Source: Hymenobacter rigui
GTDB lineage: Bacteria; Bacteroidota; Bacteroidia; Cytophagales; Hymenobacteraceae
Length of the DNA stretch: 64,000 nucleotides
Direction of reading: 5' to 3'
Assembly (NCBI RefSeq): GCF_003944715.1
Contig: NZ_RWIT01000001.1
Span: 310,001 to 374,000, forward strand
Position 1 is the first letter of the stretch, and each line of letters begins with the position of its first letter. Shown here in pieces: positions 25,472-34,973 of this stretch. The position numbers and the translations under genes were made by a program. Under the pieces are notes generated by a model. It worked only from the letters and a program-made list of their open reading frames with translations. It made no database searches and was not told the origin of the DNA.

Positions 25472-28219
25472 TTATTTCGCCTTCACCGAGCGGGCGAAGT
25501 CACCGGCTTTCACCTGCACGAGTCGGTCATAGGAGAAGTATTTTTGAATGGCGGCGTTTACCTGCGCGGGCGTGAGGGCAGCCAGCTGCTTTTCCAATTC
25601 GGCGTTGTACTGGAAGGTGCGGGCCTCTGGCCGGCCTAAGTACTGAGCCCACGTGCTGGCCAGGTACCGGTCCTGGGCGCGCTGCACCTGGTAGTTCTGT
25701 AGCGCCGCCGATTTGGCCGCTTTCAGCTCCTCGGCCGTTACGCCATCCTTAATAAAGCGCTCCAGCTCCTCGCGGTACGCCTGCTCCAGGCGGGCCGAGT
25801 TGTCGGGGTTGTAGATGGCGTAGGAGAAGTAGCCGCCCATGGGGTCGTTGTCGTCGGCGTACACCTGGGAGCCCACGCCGTAGCTCACGCCCTCCTTCTG
25901 GCGGATGCGGGTGGCCAGGCGGGAGTTCAGGAACCCGTCGCCCAGGATGTAGTTACCCAGGAACAGCGCGGCGTAGTCGGGGCTGTCGTCGCGCAGGGGC
26001 ATTTTGAGCATGGTCACGTACAGGGCGTTGGCCTTGTCGTTGGTCTGGATGCTTTCCTGGCGGGCCTTGGTTTCAAAGGCCATCAGGGGTACGCGGGTGT
26101 AAGGCGAGGCAGCTTTCCAGGAGGCCAGCTGCTTGCCCACGCGCTGCTGCACGGCCTTTTCCTCGAAGGTGCCCACCACGGCCAGGGTAGCGTTCTGGGC
26201 CCCGTAGAAGGTTTTGTAGAACTGGCGCACGTCTTCCACCGTCAGCTTTTTGAGCTGGGCAATTTCGTCGTCGTAGCTCAGCGTTTCGAAGATGTGGCCG
26301 GCGGGGTATGGGTTGGCCAAGCGTTCGGCCAAGTTGAAGGCCAGGGCCTGGGGCTCCTGCTTCTGGGCTTCCAGCTGGGCCAGGCGCTCCTGCTTCAGCT
26401 TCTCAAACTCAGCCGCCGGGAACGTGGGGTTGCGCAGGCAGTCGAAGGCCACATCCAGCACGGCCGGCAGGTGCTCCTTATCGGTCTGGATGCCCATGGT
26501 CGTCATCTGCCCGCCCCCATAGAAATATACCTGGGCCTTGGCCTTGTCAAAGGCGTCCTTGATCTGGGCGTAGCTGCGGGTTTTGGTGCCGCGCTCCAGC
26601 ATGGAGGCCGTCAGGCTGGCCACCACGGCTTTGTTCTGGAGGGTCTGCTGGGTACCGTAGCACAGCTTCAGCTCGGCATTCACGGCGTTGGCGCGGTTCT
26701 GCTTGCTGAGGTAGGCGTATTTGAGGCCGTTTTTCTCCTGGCCGCGCTTGGTACGGGCATCAATGTTGGCCGGCGCTACATCAAAGGCTTCACCGGTAGC
26801 CACGGCGGCTTCGCCCTTGTAGTCCTTCACCAGCGCCAGCACGTCTGGTGTGGCCGGAATGGGGCTGCGACTGGGCGTGTTGTCGGGCTGGAACAGGCCC
26901 ACGGTGCGGTTGCTGGGCTTGAAGTAGGCAGTAGCCACACGCTGCACATCGGCGGGCGTCACGCGGCGCAGGGCGTCGCGGTAGAGGTACACCAGCCGCC
27001 AGTCGCCGCTGGCAATGTACTCGCTCAGGCTCAGGCCCAGGTTTTCGCTGTTCTGGAACATCAGCTCCACGTTTTTCAGCAGCTTGGTGCGGGCCCGTTC
27101 AACTTCCTCGGCCGTGGGTGGCGTTTTGGTTACCTCATCCAAAGTGGTGAGCAGGGTAGTGCGGGCCGAGTCGAGGGAGCGGTTCTGGCGCACATCGGCG
27201 TAGAAGTAGGCAAAGCCCGCATCGTGCAGGCCGGGCGTGAAGCCCCAGGCAGAGGCCGCTTTCTTCGACTCAACCAGGGCCTTGTAGATACGGCCCGAGG
27301 GCTCGTTGGTGAGGGTTTCCACCAGCACATCGGTGGCGGGAAAATCGGGGTGGGCGGCGGCGGGCACGTGGTAGGCCACAGCCAGGCCCTGGGTGTCGCC
27401 GGGGCGGCGCAGCGTCACGCTCCGCTCCCCGTCCTGGGTGGGCTCCACGGTGTAGGTAGGCTGCAATTGGCGCGTGGGCTTCGGAATGCCGCCGAAGTAC
27501 TGCTTGATGAGACCCAGCGTTTTGGCAGGGTCAATTTTGCCGGCCACCAGCAGCACGGCGTTATCGGGCTGGTAATATTTTTGGTAGAAGGCCTTGAGGT
27601 TGTCAATGGGCACGCGCTCAATGTCCTCCTTCGAGCCGATGGTGCTCTTGCCGTAGTTGTGCCAGAGGTAGGCCGTGCTCAGTACCCGGTCCATGAGCAC
27701 GCGCTGGGGCGAGTTTTCCCCGCTCTCAAACTCGTTGCGTACCACGCTGAACTCGGTGTCGAGGTCCTTTTTGGCAATGAAGGAGTTCACCATGCGGTCG
27801 GCCTCCAGGTCGAGGGCCCACTTCAGGTTATCGTCGGTGGCCGAGAAGGTTTCGAAGTAGTTGGTGCGGTCGTACCAGGTGGTGCCATTGGGCGAGGCGC
27901 CGTGCTCGGTGAGTTCCTGCGGGATGTTGGTGTGTTTGGTGGAGCCTTTGAACACCATGTGCTCAAGCAGGTGCGCGATGCCGCTTTCCCCGTAGCCCTC
28001 GTGCCGGGAGCCCACCAGGTAGGTGATGTTCACGGTAGCCGTGGGCTTCGACTGATCGGGGAACAGCAGGACCCGCAGGCCGTTGGCGAGGCGGTACTCC
28101 GTGATGCCTTCCACGGAGGTGGTTTGGGTGATGCCCGCGGGCAGTGCCGTGGTCTGGGCTCGGGCACTCGTGGCCAGCAGCCCCGCCGCAAGCGGAGCCA
28201 GGAGAAAAGATATTTTCAT
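25472..28219 (-). CDS. M16 family zinc peptidase (two-domain, periplasmic)
   Basis: 915 residues with a signal peptide (ends TSARAQ). The first M16 unit has the inverted zinc motif H83-L-L-E-H87 (IAHLLEHMVFKGS) and an R/Y-containing partner. A second, catalytically inactive M16 unit fills roughly 490-915 (YGVGSQVYADDNDPMGGYFS holds the substrate-binding region). The two half-shells close over peptide substrates as in pitrilysin-like proteins of this size. Stand-alone gene. Family call very strong; substrate unknown. Confidence 0.92.
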   Translation of the reverse strand: MKISFLLAPLAAGLLATSARAQTTALPAGITQTTSVEGITEYRLANGLRVLLFPDQSKPTATVNITYLVGSRHEGYGESGIAHLLEHMVFKGSTKHTNIPQELTEHGASPNGTTWYDRTNYFETFSATDDNLKWALDLEADRMVNSFIAKKDLDTEFSVVRNEFESGENSPQRVLMDRVLSTAYLWHNYGKSTIGSKEDIERVPIDNLKAFYQKYYQPDNAVLLVAGKIDPAKTLGLIKQYFGGIPKPTRQLQPTYTVEPTQDGERSVTLRRPGDTQGLAVAYHVPAAAHPDFPATDVLVETLTNEPSGRIYKALVESKKAASAWGFTPGLHDAGFAYFYADVRQNRSLDSARTTLLTTLDEVTKTPPTAEEVERARTKLLKNVELMFQNSENLGLSLSEYIASGDWRLVYLYRDALRRVTPADVQRVATAYFKPSNRTVGLFQPDNTPSRSPIPATPDVLALVKDYKGEAAVATGEAFDVAPANIDARTKRGQEKNGLKYAYLSKQNRANAVNAELKLCYGTQQTLQNKAVVASLTASMLERGTKTRSYAQIKDAFDKAKAQVYFYGGGQMTTMGIQTDKEHLPAVLDVAFDCLRNPTFPAAEFEKLKQERLAQLEAQKQEPQALAFNLAERLANPYPAGHIFETLSYDDEIAQLKKLTVEDVRQFYKTFYGAQNATLAVVGTFEEKAVQQRVGKQLASWKAASPYTRVPLMAFETKARQESIQTNDKANALYVTMLKMPLRDDSPDYAALFLGNYILGDGFLNSRLATRIRQKEGVSYGVGSQVYADDNDPMGGYFSYAIYNPDNSARLEQAYREELERFIKDGVTAEELKAAKSAALQNYQVQRAQDRYLASTWAQYLGRPEARTFQYNAELEKQLAALTPAQVNAAIQKYFSYDRLVQVKAGDFARSVKAK

Positions 28220-28319
28220 ACGTAAAGTGGGAATAAGCTAAAAAGTGGTCAACGGTGAAGATACAGAATAGCGTATAAGCGTTGCAGAATATTCAATGAA
28301 ACATCTTATAAGAAACACT

Positions 28320-28363
28320 AAAAGCCGGCAGCACGGCATTTACACGCAGTGCCGCCGGCTTTT
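28320..28363 (-). terminator. Terminator of the cytochrome c gene
   Basis: Stem aaaagccggc/gccggctttt with an inner partly paired loop; T-tract on the minus strand; 25 bp past the stop at 28388. Confidence 0.7.
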
Positions 28364-28387
28364 GGCAGGCCGAGTGAGCGGGCTGAT

Positions 28388-29167
28388 TTACTGCAGCGTG
28401 AGAGAATACGCCACTACTTGCTGAATCTGCTCGTCGGTAAGCTTGCCCTGGAAGGCAGGCATCTTTTTGCTGATGCTGCCATGGGTAACCTGGTAAATGC
28501 GGCCGGTTTCGTTAAGGTTGCTCTGGGTCAGGTCGCGGGCCCCGTTGAGGCCCAGCTTGCCATCGGTACCGTGGCAGACGGCGCAATTCCGGGTGTAAAG
28601 CACCTTACCAGCGGCCAGCGCGGGTGTGGCTTCAGAAGTAGCTCCTGAGGCCGCTATTTCCGCCGTTTGAGCCGAGTCGATGCCGGCTAAGCTAGCCGCA
28701 GAAATAGCCGTGGAATCAACCGGGGCCGCAGCATCGGGTGTGGCGTCGGCCTCGGCCCGGCCGGGGGTGGGGGCCGCCGGGCCCTGGGTGGCGGCAGTAG
28801 ATGGCCGCAGGGTAAGTGAGCCGGTTTCCGCTAATCCGTACACGTACAGAAAGCCCGCAAATGACAACGCCACGCCAATTTTTGACTGGCGGCGCATGGC
28901 AGCAATGGCTCCCGGCAACAATACCAGCACCAGGGCCAGCTTGGTCCACAGCCAGGCGGGCGTAGGAGCCGGATACTGCCACAGCATCACCCCACCGCTC
29001 AGCAGAATCAGAAGGCCTAATACAGAGTCGGCTACGCGGGTGCGGGCCCGCAGGCTGCGCAGCAGCTCCAGGCGGCCGGTGAGCAGCAACCCGGCTTTCA
29101 GGGCGTAAAACAGCAGGAATGCCAGCACTACCAGCAGGTGCAGGCGCAGCAGCAACGGACTCGGCAT
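28388..29167 (-). CDS. SirB2-like membrane domain fused to a cytochrome c domain
   Basis: 259 residues. Residues 1-125 hold four hydrophobic segments of SirB2 type (HLLVVLAFLLFYALKAGLL, VLGLLILLSGGVMLW, LVLVLLPGAIAAM, GFLYVYGLAETGS). An alanine/proline-rich linker spans 128-180. Residues 180-259 are a c-type cytochrome with the single heme site CAVCH and axial methionine in KKMPAFQGKLT. It probably passes electrons at the outer face of the inner membrane. No oxidase genes are adjacent. Divergent from the glycosyltransferase gene. Confidence 0.8.
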   Translation of the reverse strand: MPSPLLLRLHLLVVLAFLLFYALKAGLLLTGRLELLRSLRARTRVADSVLGLLILLSGGVMLWQYPAPTPAWLWTKLALVLVLLPGAIAAMRRQSKIGVALSFAGFLYVYGLAETGSLTLRPSTAATQGPAAPTPGRAEADATPDAAAPVDSTAISAASLAGIDSAQTAEIAASGATSEATPALAAGKVLYTRNCAVCHGTDGKLGLNGARDLTQSNLNETGRIYQVTHGSISKKMPAFQGKLTDEQIQQVVAYSLTLQ

Positions 29168-29330
29168 GAGGATAGGAGCAAAAGAAGAAAAAGCACGAAA
29201 CGTAGCCGCGAAGATAGAACCGTGGCCGGCATCCGGCCGAAAACCGGGCTGCTACGTACAGGGCCGCCGGGAGGCCCGTATCTTTGCGGGCCCATCCGGG
29301 TTTGTTTTCTCCCCTTTGCCTTTGCCCCGC

Positions 29331-30461
29331 ATGCGCGTTGCCATCGTTATCAATACCAGCTGGAACATCTGGAATTTTCGTCGGAGCCTGGTGAAGGCCC
29401 TGCAGGCGGCCGGCCACGAGGTGCTGGCCATTGCCCCGCCCGACGCCTACTCCGAGCGGCTGGAAACCGAGTTGGGCTGCCGCTTCGTGCCTATTCTGAT
29501 GGAAAACAAGGGCACCAACCCGGTGAAGGATGCCGCCCTCACCCGCCGGTTCTACAAAATCTACCGCCGGGAGCGGCCCGATGTGGTGCTGCAGTACACC
29601 ATCAAGCCCAACATCTACGGCACCATTGCGGCCCGCATGGCCGGCATTCCCAGCGTCAATAACGTGTCGGGCCTGGGCACGGTGTTCATCGTGAAAAACC
29701 TGGTGAGCAAGGTGGCCCTGGGGCTGTACCGCTTCGCTTTTCGCTTCCCCAAGCGGGTGTTTTTCCAGAACGACGACGACCGGCAGCTGTTCCTGCAAAA
29801 CGGCTTGGTTGACCCGCGCATTACCGATTTGCTGCCCGGTTCCGGCGTCGATACCCACCGCTTCCGCCCCGACCCCGCCTACCAGCGCCAAGAGCCATTC
29901 GTGTTTCTGATGATTGCGCGGGTGCTGTACGAGAAAGGCGTAGAGGAATACTTTGAGGCCGCCCGCCTAGTGCGCGAAGCCGTGCCCGGTACCCGCGTGC
30001 AGCTGCTGGGCGGCGTTGATGAAAGCGGGGGCGTAGGCGTGAAGCGGGCCGTATTTGAGGAGTGGCTCAAGGCGGGTAACATCGAGTATCTGGGTACCTC
30101 CGACGACGTAGCCGCCCAGATCCGGCAGGCCGACTGCGTGGTGCTGCCCTCGTACCGGGAAGGCACGCCCAAAACTCTGCTCGAAGCTGCTGCCATGGGC
30201 AAACCCATTGTGACCACCAACGTGCCCGGCTGCCGCGAAACCGTGGTGGACGGCCAGAACGGCCTGCTCTGCGAAGTGCGCAGTGCCGAAGATCTGGCTG
30301 CCAAAATGCTGCAGGTGTTGCGCCTATCGGCGGCGGAGCTGCAGCAGATGGGCCGCGCTGGCCGCCGCTTGGCCGAAACCAAGTTCGATGAGCGACTAGT
30401 GCTGGATAAGTACCTGCGCATTGTGCAGGAAGTAGCCGCTCCGCTTTCCGGCCGCGGCTAA
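29331..30461 (+). CDS. Family 4 glycosyltransferase
   Basis: 376 residues from ATG 29331 (an upstream in-frame ATG at 29166 would overlap the divergent cytochrome gene). It is a GT-B fold. The N-lobe begins MRVAIVINTSWNIWNFRRSL; the C-lobe has the retaining-GT4 signature with LLGGVDESG and the EX7E motif (SYREGTPKTLLEAAAMGKPI). It most resembles enzymes that extend lipid-linked O-antigen or exopolysaccharide repeats (WbpH/PglA-like), using a nucleotide sugar. The next gene makes dTDP-rhamnose precursor, so both likely serve surface polysaccharide. Sugar specificity unknown. Confidence 0.88.
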   Translation: MRVAIVINTSWNIWNFRRSLVKALQAAGHEVLAIAPPDAYSERLETELGCRFVPILMENKGTNPVKDAALTRRFYKIYRRERPDVVLQYTIKPNIYGTIAARMAGIPSVNNVSGLGTVFIVKNLVSKVALGLYRFAFRFPKRVFFQNDDDRQLFLQNGLVDPRITDLLPGSGVDTHRFRPDPAYQRQEPFVFLMIARVLYEKGVEEYFEAARLVREAVPGTRVQLLGGVDESGGVGVKRAVFEEWLKAGNIEYLGTSDDVAAQIRQADCVVLPSYREGTPKTLLEAAAMGKPIVTTNVPGCRETVVDGQNGLLCEVRSAEDLAAKMLQVLRLSAAELQQMGRAGRRLAETKFDERLVLDKYLRIVQEVAAPLSGRG

Positions 30462-30512
30462 ATCTGCCTACCTTGTGGCACGGTTGCCGCTCAGCCTCCC
30501 AATTTCAGCTAC

Positions 30513-31055
30513 ATGGAGTTTACCTATTTTGATATTCCGGGCGTGGTAGAAATTCAGCCCCGCGTGTTTGGTGATGCCCGTGGGGCCTTTTTTGAATCGT
30601 TCAGCGCCCAGAAGATGGAAGCCGCCGGTATTGTGGGCGACTGGGTGCAGGACAACCAGTCGCGCTCCGATCGGGGCGTGGTGCGGGGGCTGCACTTTCA
30701 GAAGCCGCCCTATGCCCAGGCCAAGCTGGTGCGCGTAGCCGCTGGCCGCGCCCTCGACGTCATCGTGGACATCCGCCGCGACTCGCCCACTTACGGCCAG
30801 CACGTGTCGGTGGTACTGGATGCGGAGCGGTTCAACATGCTATACGTGCCGGTGGGCTTCGCGCATGGCTTTACGGCTTTGGAAGATGGTACTCTCTTCC
30901 TCTACAAGTGCACCAACTACTACGCGCCTCAGTCGGAAGGCGGGCTGCTCTGGAATGACCCGGCGCTGAACATTCAGTGGGGCGTAGAAAACCCCACCAT
31001 CTCCGCCAAAGACCAGATTCTGCCCACGCTGGCTGAGCTGGATAGCCCGTTTTAA
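30513..31055 (+). CDS. rfbC: dTDP-4-dehydrorhamnose 3,5-epimerase
   Basis: 180 residues, the normal RmlC length. It converts dTDP-4-keto-6-deoxyglucose to dTDP-4-keto-rhamnose. Visible signatures are DNQSRSDRGVVRGLHFQKPP (catalytic histidine region), VAAGRALDVIVDIRRDSPTYG, LYVPVGFAHGF and the TNYYAPQSEGGLLWNDP tail. It follows the glycosyltransferase by 51 bp in the same direction, so co-transcription is likely. The other rml genes are not in the window. Confidence 0.95.
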   Translation: MEFTYFDIPGVVEIQPRVFGDARGAFFESFSAQKMEAAGIVGDWVQDNQSRSDRGVVRGLHFQKPPYAQAKLVRVAAGRALDVIVDIRRDSPTYGQHVSVVLDAERFNMLYVPVGFAHGFTALEDGTLFLYKCTNYYAPQSEGGLLWNDPALNIQWGVENPTISAKDQILPTLAELDSPF

Positions 31056-31056
31056 T

Positions 31057-31155
31057 AGGTGATTCAGTGAGTTAGTGAAATGGTGAGTTTGATGTTCTAC
31101 CATTAGGTCCGGCAGAACATCAAACTCACCATTTCACTAACTCGCTGAATCACCT
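31057..31155. repeat. Near-perfect 42-bp inverted repeat filling a convergent gap
   Basis: Arms 31057-31098 and 31114-31155 (aggtgattcagtgagttagt...) differ at one position; 15-nt loop. It starts 2 bp after the rfbC stop and runs to the murF stop codon, so a bidirectional terminator is the simplest role. Confidence 0.85.
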
Positions 31156-32456
31156 CACACCAGCTCCAGCAGCGTTTCCAGGCCCATACCCCGGGAGCCT
31201 TTGATGAGTATCTGCCGACCCCGTAATGGGTTGGCCTGCAGCCAGGCGGCGGCCGCGGGCTTGGTCGGGAAGTACAGGAAAGCGGGGCTGGCCGCTGCGG
31301 CGTGCTGCATGTCAGCTCCTACCAATACTACGGTACCCAACGGCAGACTCTGCACCAGCTGGCCCAGGTTGCGGTGTTCAGCGGTGCTTTCCTCGCCCAG
31401 TTCAAACATGTCGCCCAGGATAACCACCTTGTGCTCGGGGCTGCCGGGGCGGGTGGCGAAACTCTGCACGGCGGCGGCCATGCTGCTGGGGTTGGCATTA
31501 TAGGCATCCAGCAGTACCTCGTTGTGAGTGGTGCGTACCAGTTGGGAGCGGTTATTAGTGGGGGCGTAATCGGCCAGGGCTTCGCTAATAGCATCGGTGG
31601 GTACCTCAAAATAAGCGCCCACGGCGGCAGCGGCGGCCAAGTTCGGGAAGTTGTAGCCCCCCGTAATATGCGCTTCCACGGTGGTGCCATTAAACAGGCG
31701 TACCACTACCTGCGGCGTGGTGCCAACCAGCTCGGCGGGGTAGGTATCGGTGGGGTCGGGGTAGGTAACCTGGTGGGCAATACCGGCGGCCATGCCGGGC
31801 AAGCGGGTATCCAGGGTATTTACGAAGGCCGTGCCATCTACCCGCTCCAGAAACCGGAACAGCTCGCCTTTGCCTTTCACAATACCTTCCACGCCGCCAA
31901 AGCCTTCCAGGTGGGCCTTGCCGATGTTGGTAATGAGGCCATGCGTAGGCTCGGCAATGCGGCACAATAGCTCAATTTCGCCTTGGTGGTTGGCCCCCAT
32001 TTCCACAATGGCCAACTCATGCTCGCCGGGCCGGATGCTGAGCAGCGTGAGCGGCACGCCGATGTGATTGTTGAGGTTGCCCTTGGTGTACTGCACCCGG
32101 TAGCGGCGGCTGAGTACGGCATGCACCAGCTCCTTGGTGGTGGTTTTGCCGTTGGAGCCGGTAATGGCCAGTACGGGCATAATCAGCTGCCGACGATGAT
32201 GGTGGGCCAGCTCCTGCAGCGCGGCCAGTGGGTCGGGGGCGTAGGTATAATGGTCGGGGTCGGAAGCGGCCAGCGCTTCGTCATCTACCACGGCGTAACG
32301 GGCCCCGGCGGCCAGGGCCTGGGGCGCGAAGTCACGGCCCCGGAAGCTGGGACCATTCAGGGCAAAGAATAAGGTGCCATCCTGAGGCTGGCGCGAGTCG
32401 GTGCTGACGGCCGAGGATTCCCGAAACCGGGCATAAAGCGCCGCAATATCTGCCAT
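31155..32456 (-). CDS. murF: UDP-N-acetylmuramoyl-tripeptide--D-alanyl-D-alanine ligase
   Basis: 433 residues from ATG 32456. MurF adds D-Ala-D-Ala to UDP-MurNAc-tripeptide in peptidoglycan synthesis. The N-terminal domain has STDSRQPQDGTLFFALNG and FRGRDFA. The ATP site is AITGSNGKTTTKELV. YTKGNLNNHIGVPLTLL and VEMGANHQGEIELLCRIAEP are the substrate-binding middle domain. LLDAYNANPSSM and ILGDMFELGEES belong to the C-terminal domain. It stands apart from the usual mur cluster and is divergent from the FG-GAP gene, only 64 bp away. Confidence 0.95.
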   Translation of the reverse strand: MADIAALYARFRESSAVSTDSRQPQDGTLFFALNGPSFRGRDFAPQALAAGARYAVVDDEALAASDPDHYTYAPDPLAALQELAHHHRRQLIMPVLAITGSNGKTTTKELVHAVLSRRYRVQYTKGNLNNHIGVPLTLLSIRPGEHELAIVEMGANHQGEIELLCRIAEPTHGLITNIGKAHLEGFGGVEGIVKGKGELFRFLERVDGTAFVNTLDTRLPGMAAGIAHQVTYPDPTDTYPAELVGTTPQVVVRLFNGTTVEAHITGGYNFPNLAAAAAVGAYFEVPTDAISEALADYAPTNNRSQLVRTTHNEVLLDAYNANPSSMAAAVQSFATRPGSPEHKVVILGDMFELGEESTAEHRNLGQLVQSLPLGTVVLVGADMQHAAAASPAFLYFPTKPAAAAWLQANPLRGRQILIKGSRGMGLETLLELV

Positions 32457-32520
32457 AGGGTTTTGTGTGTAACTTGGAAGCGAGAGGAACTGAAAGCGTG
32501 CCACGAACGTCGCCTGATTG

Positions 32521-34821
32521 ATGCGTCAATTACTACTACGAGCAATACTGACTGCACTGGCCGGCAGCGGTTGTTACGCGGCCCATGCGCAGGGCGGAGC
32601 ACCCTTTGGCTTTGAGTTTAAGGCCGTGGCAAAAGTAGTGCAAGGTACCGATACCCTGCGCAATGCCTGGGCCGGTGGGCTGAATTCGCCGCAGTTTTCC
32701 AACATTGACCTCAACGCCGACCAGCAGCCCGACCTATTTGTGTTTGACAGGGCCACTAACCGGGTATTTCCCTTCCTGAACGTGGCTACGGCAGCGGGCC
32801 GGGCCTGGCAGTTTGCCCCCGATTATGCCGCCCTGTTCCCTCAGGACCTTACCGGCTGGGTGCTGCTGCGCGACTACGACTGTGACGGCCGCCCCGACCT
32901 GTTTACGGCCGATGCCTCGGGCAGCAACATCCGGGTATTCCGGCAGGTGCCCGACGCCCAGGGTCGGCCCGGCTTCCGGCTCATCACCGCCCAGCTCACC
33001 TACTTCGACCCTGGCCCTTTCGGGGGGGACATTAATATTGCCACTGGGGGCTACAATATGCCGGCCGTGGAAGATGTGGACGGTGATGGCCGCCTGGACG
33101 TGCTGACCTACGACTTCTCCGCCAGTTCACCCGCCATCTATTATTACCGCAATACCACCGCCACCGGGTGCGGCGGCCTGGAATTTCGCGAGGCCTCCAG
33201 CTACTGGGGCGGCATTTCGGCCTGCCTGACCGGCTGCAATCAGTTTGCTTTTGCGCCCAACCTGTGCCCGCCCTTCCGCACCCTCAAGCCCAACCACACC
33301 GGCGGCTACAACGTGGGGCTGTTTGACCTGGACGGGGATGGGGACAAGGACCTGCTGACGGGCCGCGACAACTGCCCGGAGCTCACAGCTATCCGTAACA
33401 ACGGCACGGCCCAGACCGCCAGCTTCACGGCGGCCAGCGTCAACAGCGTGGCCCCTTTTACCGCCTCGGCGCTGGTACCCAACTTCCCGGCCGCCTTTCC
33501 CGTGGATGTAACGTTCGATGGGCGCCCCGACGTAGTGCTGGCCCCGGCCCTGTACGACAATACTGATACCGTCGAGACGCGGCAGTCGGTGGTGCTGTAC
33601 CGCAACACGGGCACTGGCGCGGCCCCTAGCCTGGTGCGGGAGCAGTCCGATTTCCTGCAGCGGGATATGGTGGACGTGAGTGAGCTGGCTGCCCCCACCT
33701 TCGGGGATATTGATGGCGACGGATTGGTGGATATGCTGGTAGGAGGGGTGAGCCGCAATAACACGGCCCACTTCTACCGGGCCGGCCTGAGCTACTACCG
33801 CAACGTAGGCACCCGCACCGCGCCGGTCTTCAAGCTCATCACCTCCGATTATCTGGGCTTGATGAGTCAGAAGCTGGCCTTTATTAAGCCGGTGCTAGTG
33901 GATCTGAACCGGGACGGGGCGCTGGATATGGTGTATTCGGCTTATAGGAAAGGCACCAGTGATAACCCCATTGCCTTCGTGCTGAATACAGCGGCGGCCG
34001 GCCGGCCGGTGGCCTTAAACCTTAGCTCAGTGAGCTACTTTGCCAACATGCCCCAGCGGGTATTCGATATGCCCTGCTTCGCGGATATCGACGGCGACGG
34101 GCGCGTGGACATGCTGCTGGGCTCCAATTCCAACTCCATCGACTACCCGGGCCAGGCACTGCGCTACTACCGCAATACCGGCGCGGCTGATCTGAGCCAG
34201 GCCTTCGTGGTGCAGGACAACGATTTTGGCCGCATCCGGACCAGCAGCGGCAGCCGTCCCAGTTCCCTGAGCCCCGTGGTGGCTGATTTCGACGGGGACG
34301 GCCGCCCCGACCTGCTCACGGCCGATGCTGCCGGCGACATCCGGTTTTTCCCGGACATCCGTACGCAGAGCGGCGCTTTCCTGGCCCGCACCGATATTTT
34401 CTATAACAACCTGACTGCCCAATATCAAGTCGGCCAGTGGGGCTGGGCCAATAGATTCCGCTACGCCCCCGCCGCCGCCGATGTGAATGGCGACGGAGCG
34501 CCGGAGTTGTTTCTGGGCCTGGAAGGTGGGGGCATCAACAGCTTCAGCACCCGCAACCGGCTGGTAACGGCCAGTCACCCGGCCCAGGCTGCGCTGCCCC
34601 TGCAACTGTATCCCAATCCTGCCACCTTCACGGCCACGCTGGAAGCAGCCCAGCCCGTGCACGTGACGGTGCTCGACCTGGCCGGCCGGGTGGTGCGCCC
34701 GGCTACAGCCGCCGCCCGTACCCATCAGCTGTCCGTAGCTGGCCTGCCAGCCGGCATCTACCTGGTGCGCATCCAGGCCCTCACCGGCGAAACCAGCGTG
34801 CGGCGGCTGGAAGTGAAATAG
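32521..34821 (+). CDS. Secreted FG-GAP/VCBS repeat protein with T9SS sorting signal
   Basis: 766 residues from ATG 32521 (a TTG directly before is in frame). The signal peptide ends AAHAQ. At least seven FG-GAP/VCBS-like blades carry calcium-loop motifs such as DLNADQQPDLFVFD, DYDCDGRPDLFTAD, DVDGDGRLDVLTYD, DLDGDGDKDLLTG, DIDGDGLVDMLVGG and DFDGDGRPDLLTAD, suggesting an integrin-like propeller. The last 75 residues are a T9SS C-terminal domain (LQLYPNPATFTATL ... GIYLVRIQAL). It should be a surface or released adhesin-like protein. Partner unknown. Confidence 0.9.
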   Translation: MRQLLLRAILTALAGSGCYAAHAQGGAPFGFEFKAVAKVVQGTDTLRNAWAGGLNSPQFSNIDLNADQQPDLFVFDRATNRVFPFLNVATAAGRAWQFAPDYAALFPQDLTGWVLLRDYDCDGRPDLFTADASGSNIRVFRQVPDAQGRPGFRLITAQLTYFDPGPFGGDINIATGGYNMPAVEDVDGDGRLDVLTYDFSASSPAIYYYRNTTATGCGGLEFREASSYWGGISACLTGCNQFAFAPNLCPPFRTLKPNHTGGYNVGLFDLDGDGDKDLLTGRDNCPELTAIRNNGTAQTASFTAASVNSVAPFTASALVPNFPAAFPVDVTFDGRPDVVLAPALYDNTDTVETRQSVVLYRNTGTGAAPSLVREQSDFLQRDMVDVSELAAPTFGDIDGDGLVDMLVGGVSRNNTAHFYRAGLSYYRNVGTRTAPVFKLITSDYLGLMSQKLAFIKPVLVDLNRDGALDMVYSAYRKGTSDNPIAFVLNTAAAGRPVALNLSSVSYFANMPQRVFDMPCFADIDGDGRVDMLLGSNSNSIDYPGQALRYYRNTGAADLSQAFVVQDNDFGRIRTSSGSRPSSLSPVVADFDGDGRPDLLTADAAGDIRFFPDIRTQSGAFLARTDIFYNNLTAQYQVGQWGWANRFRYAPAAADVNGDGAPELFLGLEGGGINSFSTRNRLVTASHPAQAALPLQLYPNPATFTATLEAAQPVHVTVLDLAGRVVRPATAAARTHQLSVAGLPAGIYLVRIQALTGETSVRRLEVK

Positions 34822-34852
34822 AGAAGTATTGAGCAAAGGGTGGGCATAAAAA

Positions 34853-34943
34853 CGTCATGCTGAGCGAAGCCGAAGCATCTCTACCGGGGATAATCAGAAA
34901 ATTAGCCAGAGGTAGAGATGCTTCGGCTTCGCTCAGCATGACG
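34853..34943. repeat. Inverted repeat of the GTCATGCTGAGC family
   Basis: 33-bp exact arms (34853-34885, 34911-34943), starting cgtcatgctgagcgaagccg, with a 25-nt loop, between convergent genes. The inner part (gaagccgaagcatctct) differs from the 8.8-kb and 25.3-kb copies while the outer GTCATnCTGAGC end is kept. Confidence 0.85.
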
Positions 34944-34973
34944 CTCGTTTTATCCATTCAGCTATTCAGCCAT

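Noticed and set aside
26294..28225. 643-residue open frame on the plus strand
   Set aside because: Antisense shadow of the M16 peptidase, which has complete motifs and a signal peptide.
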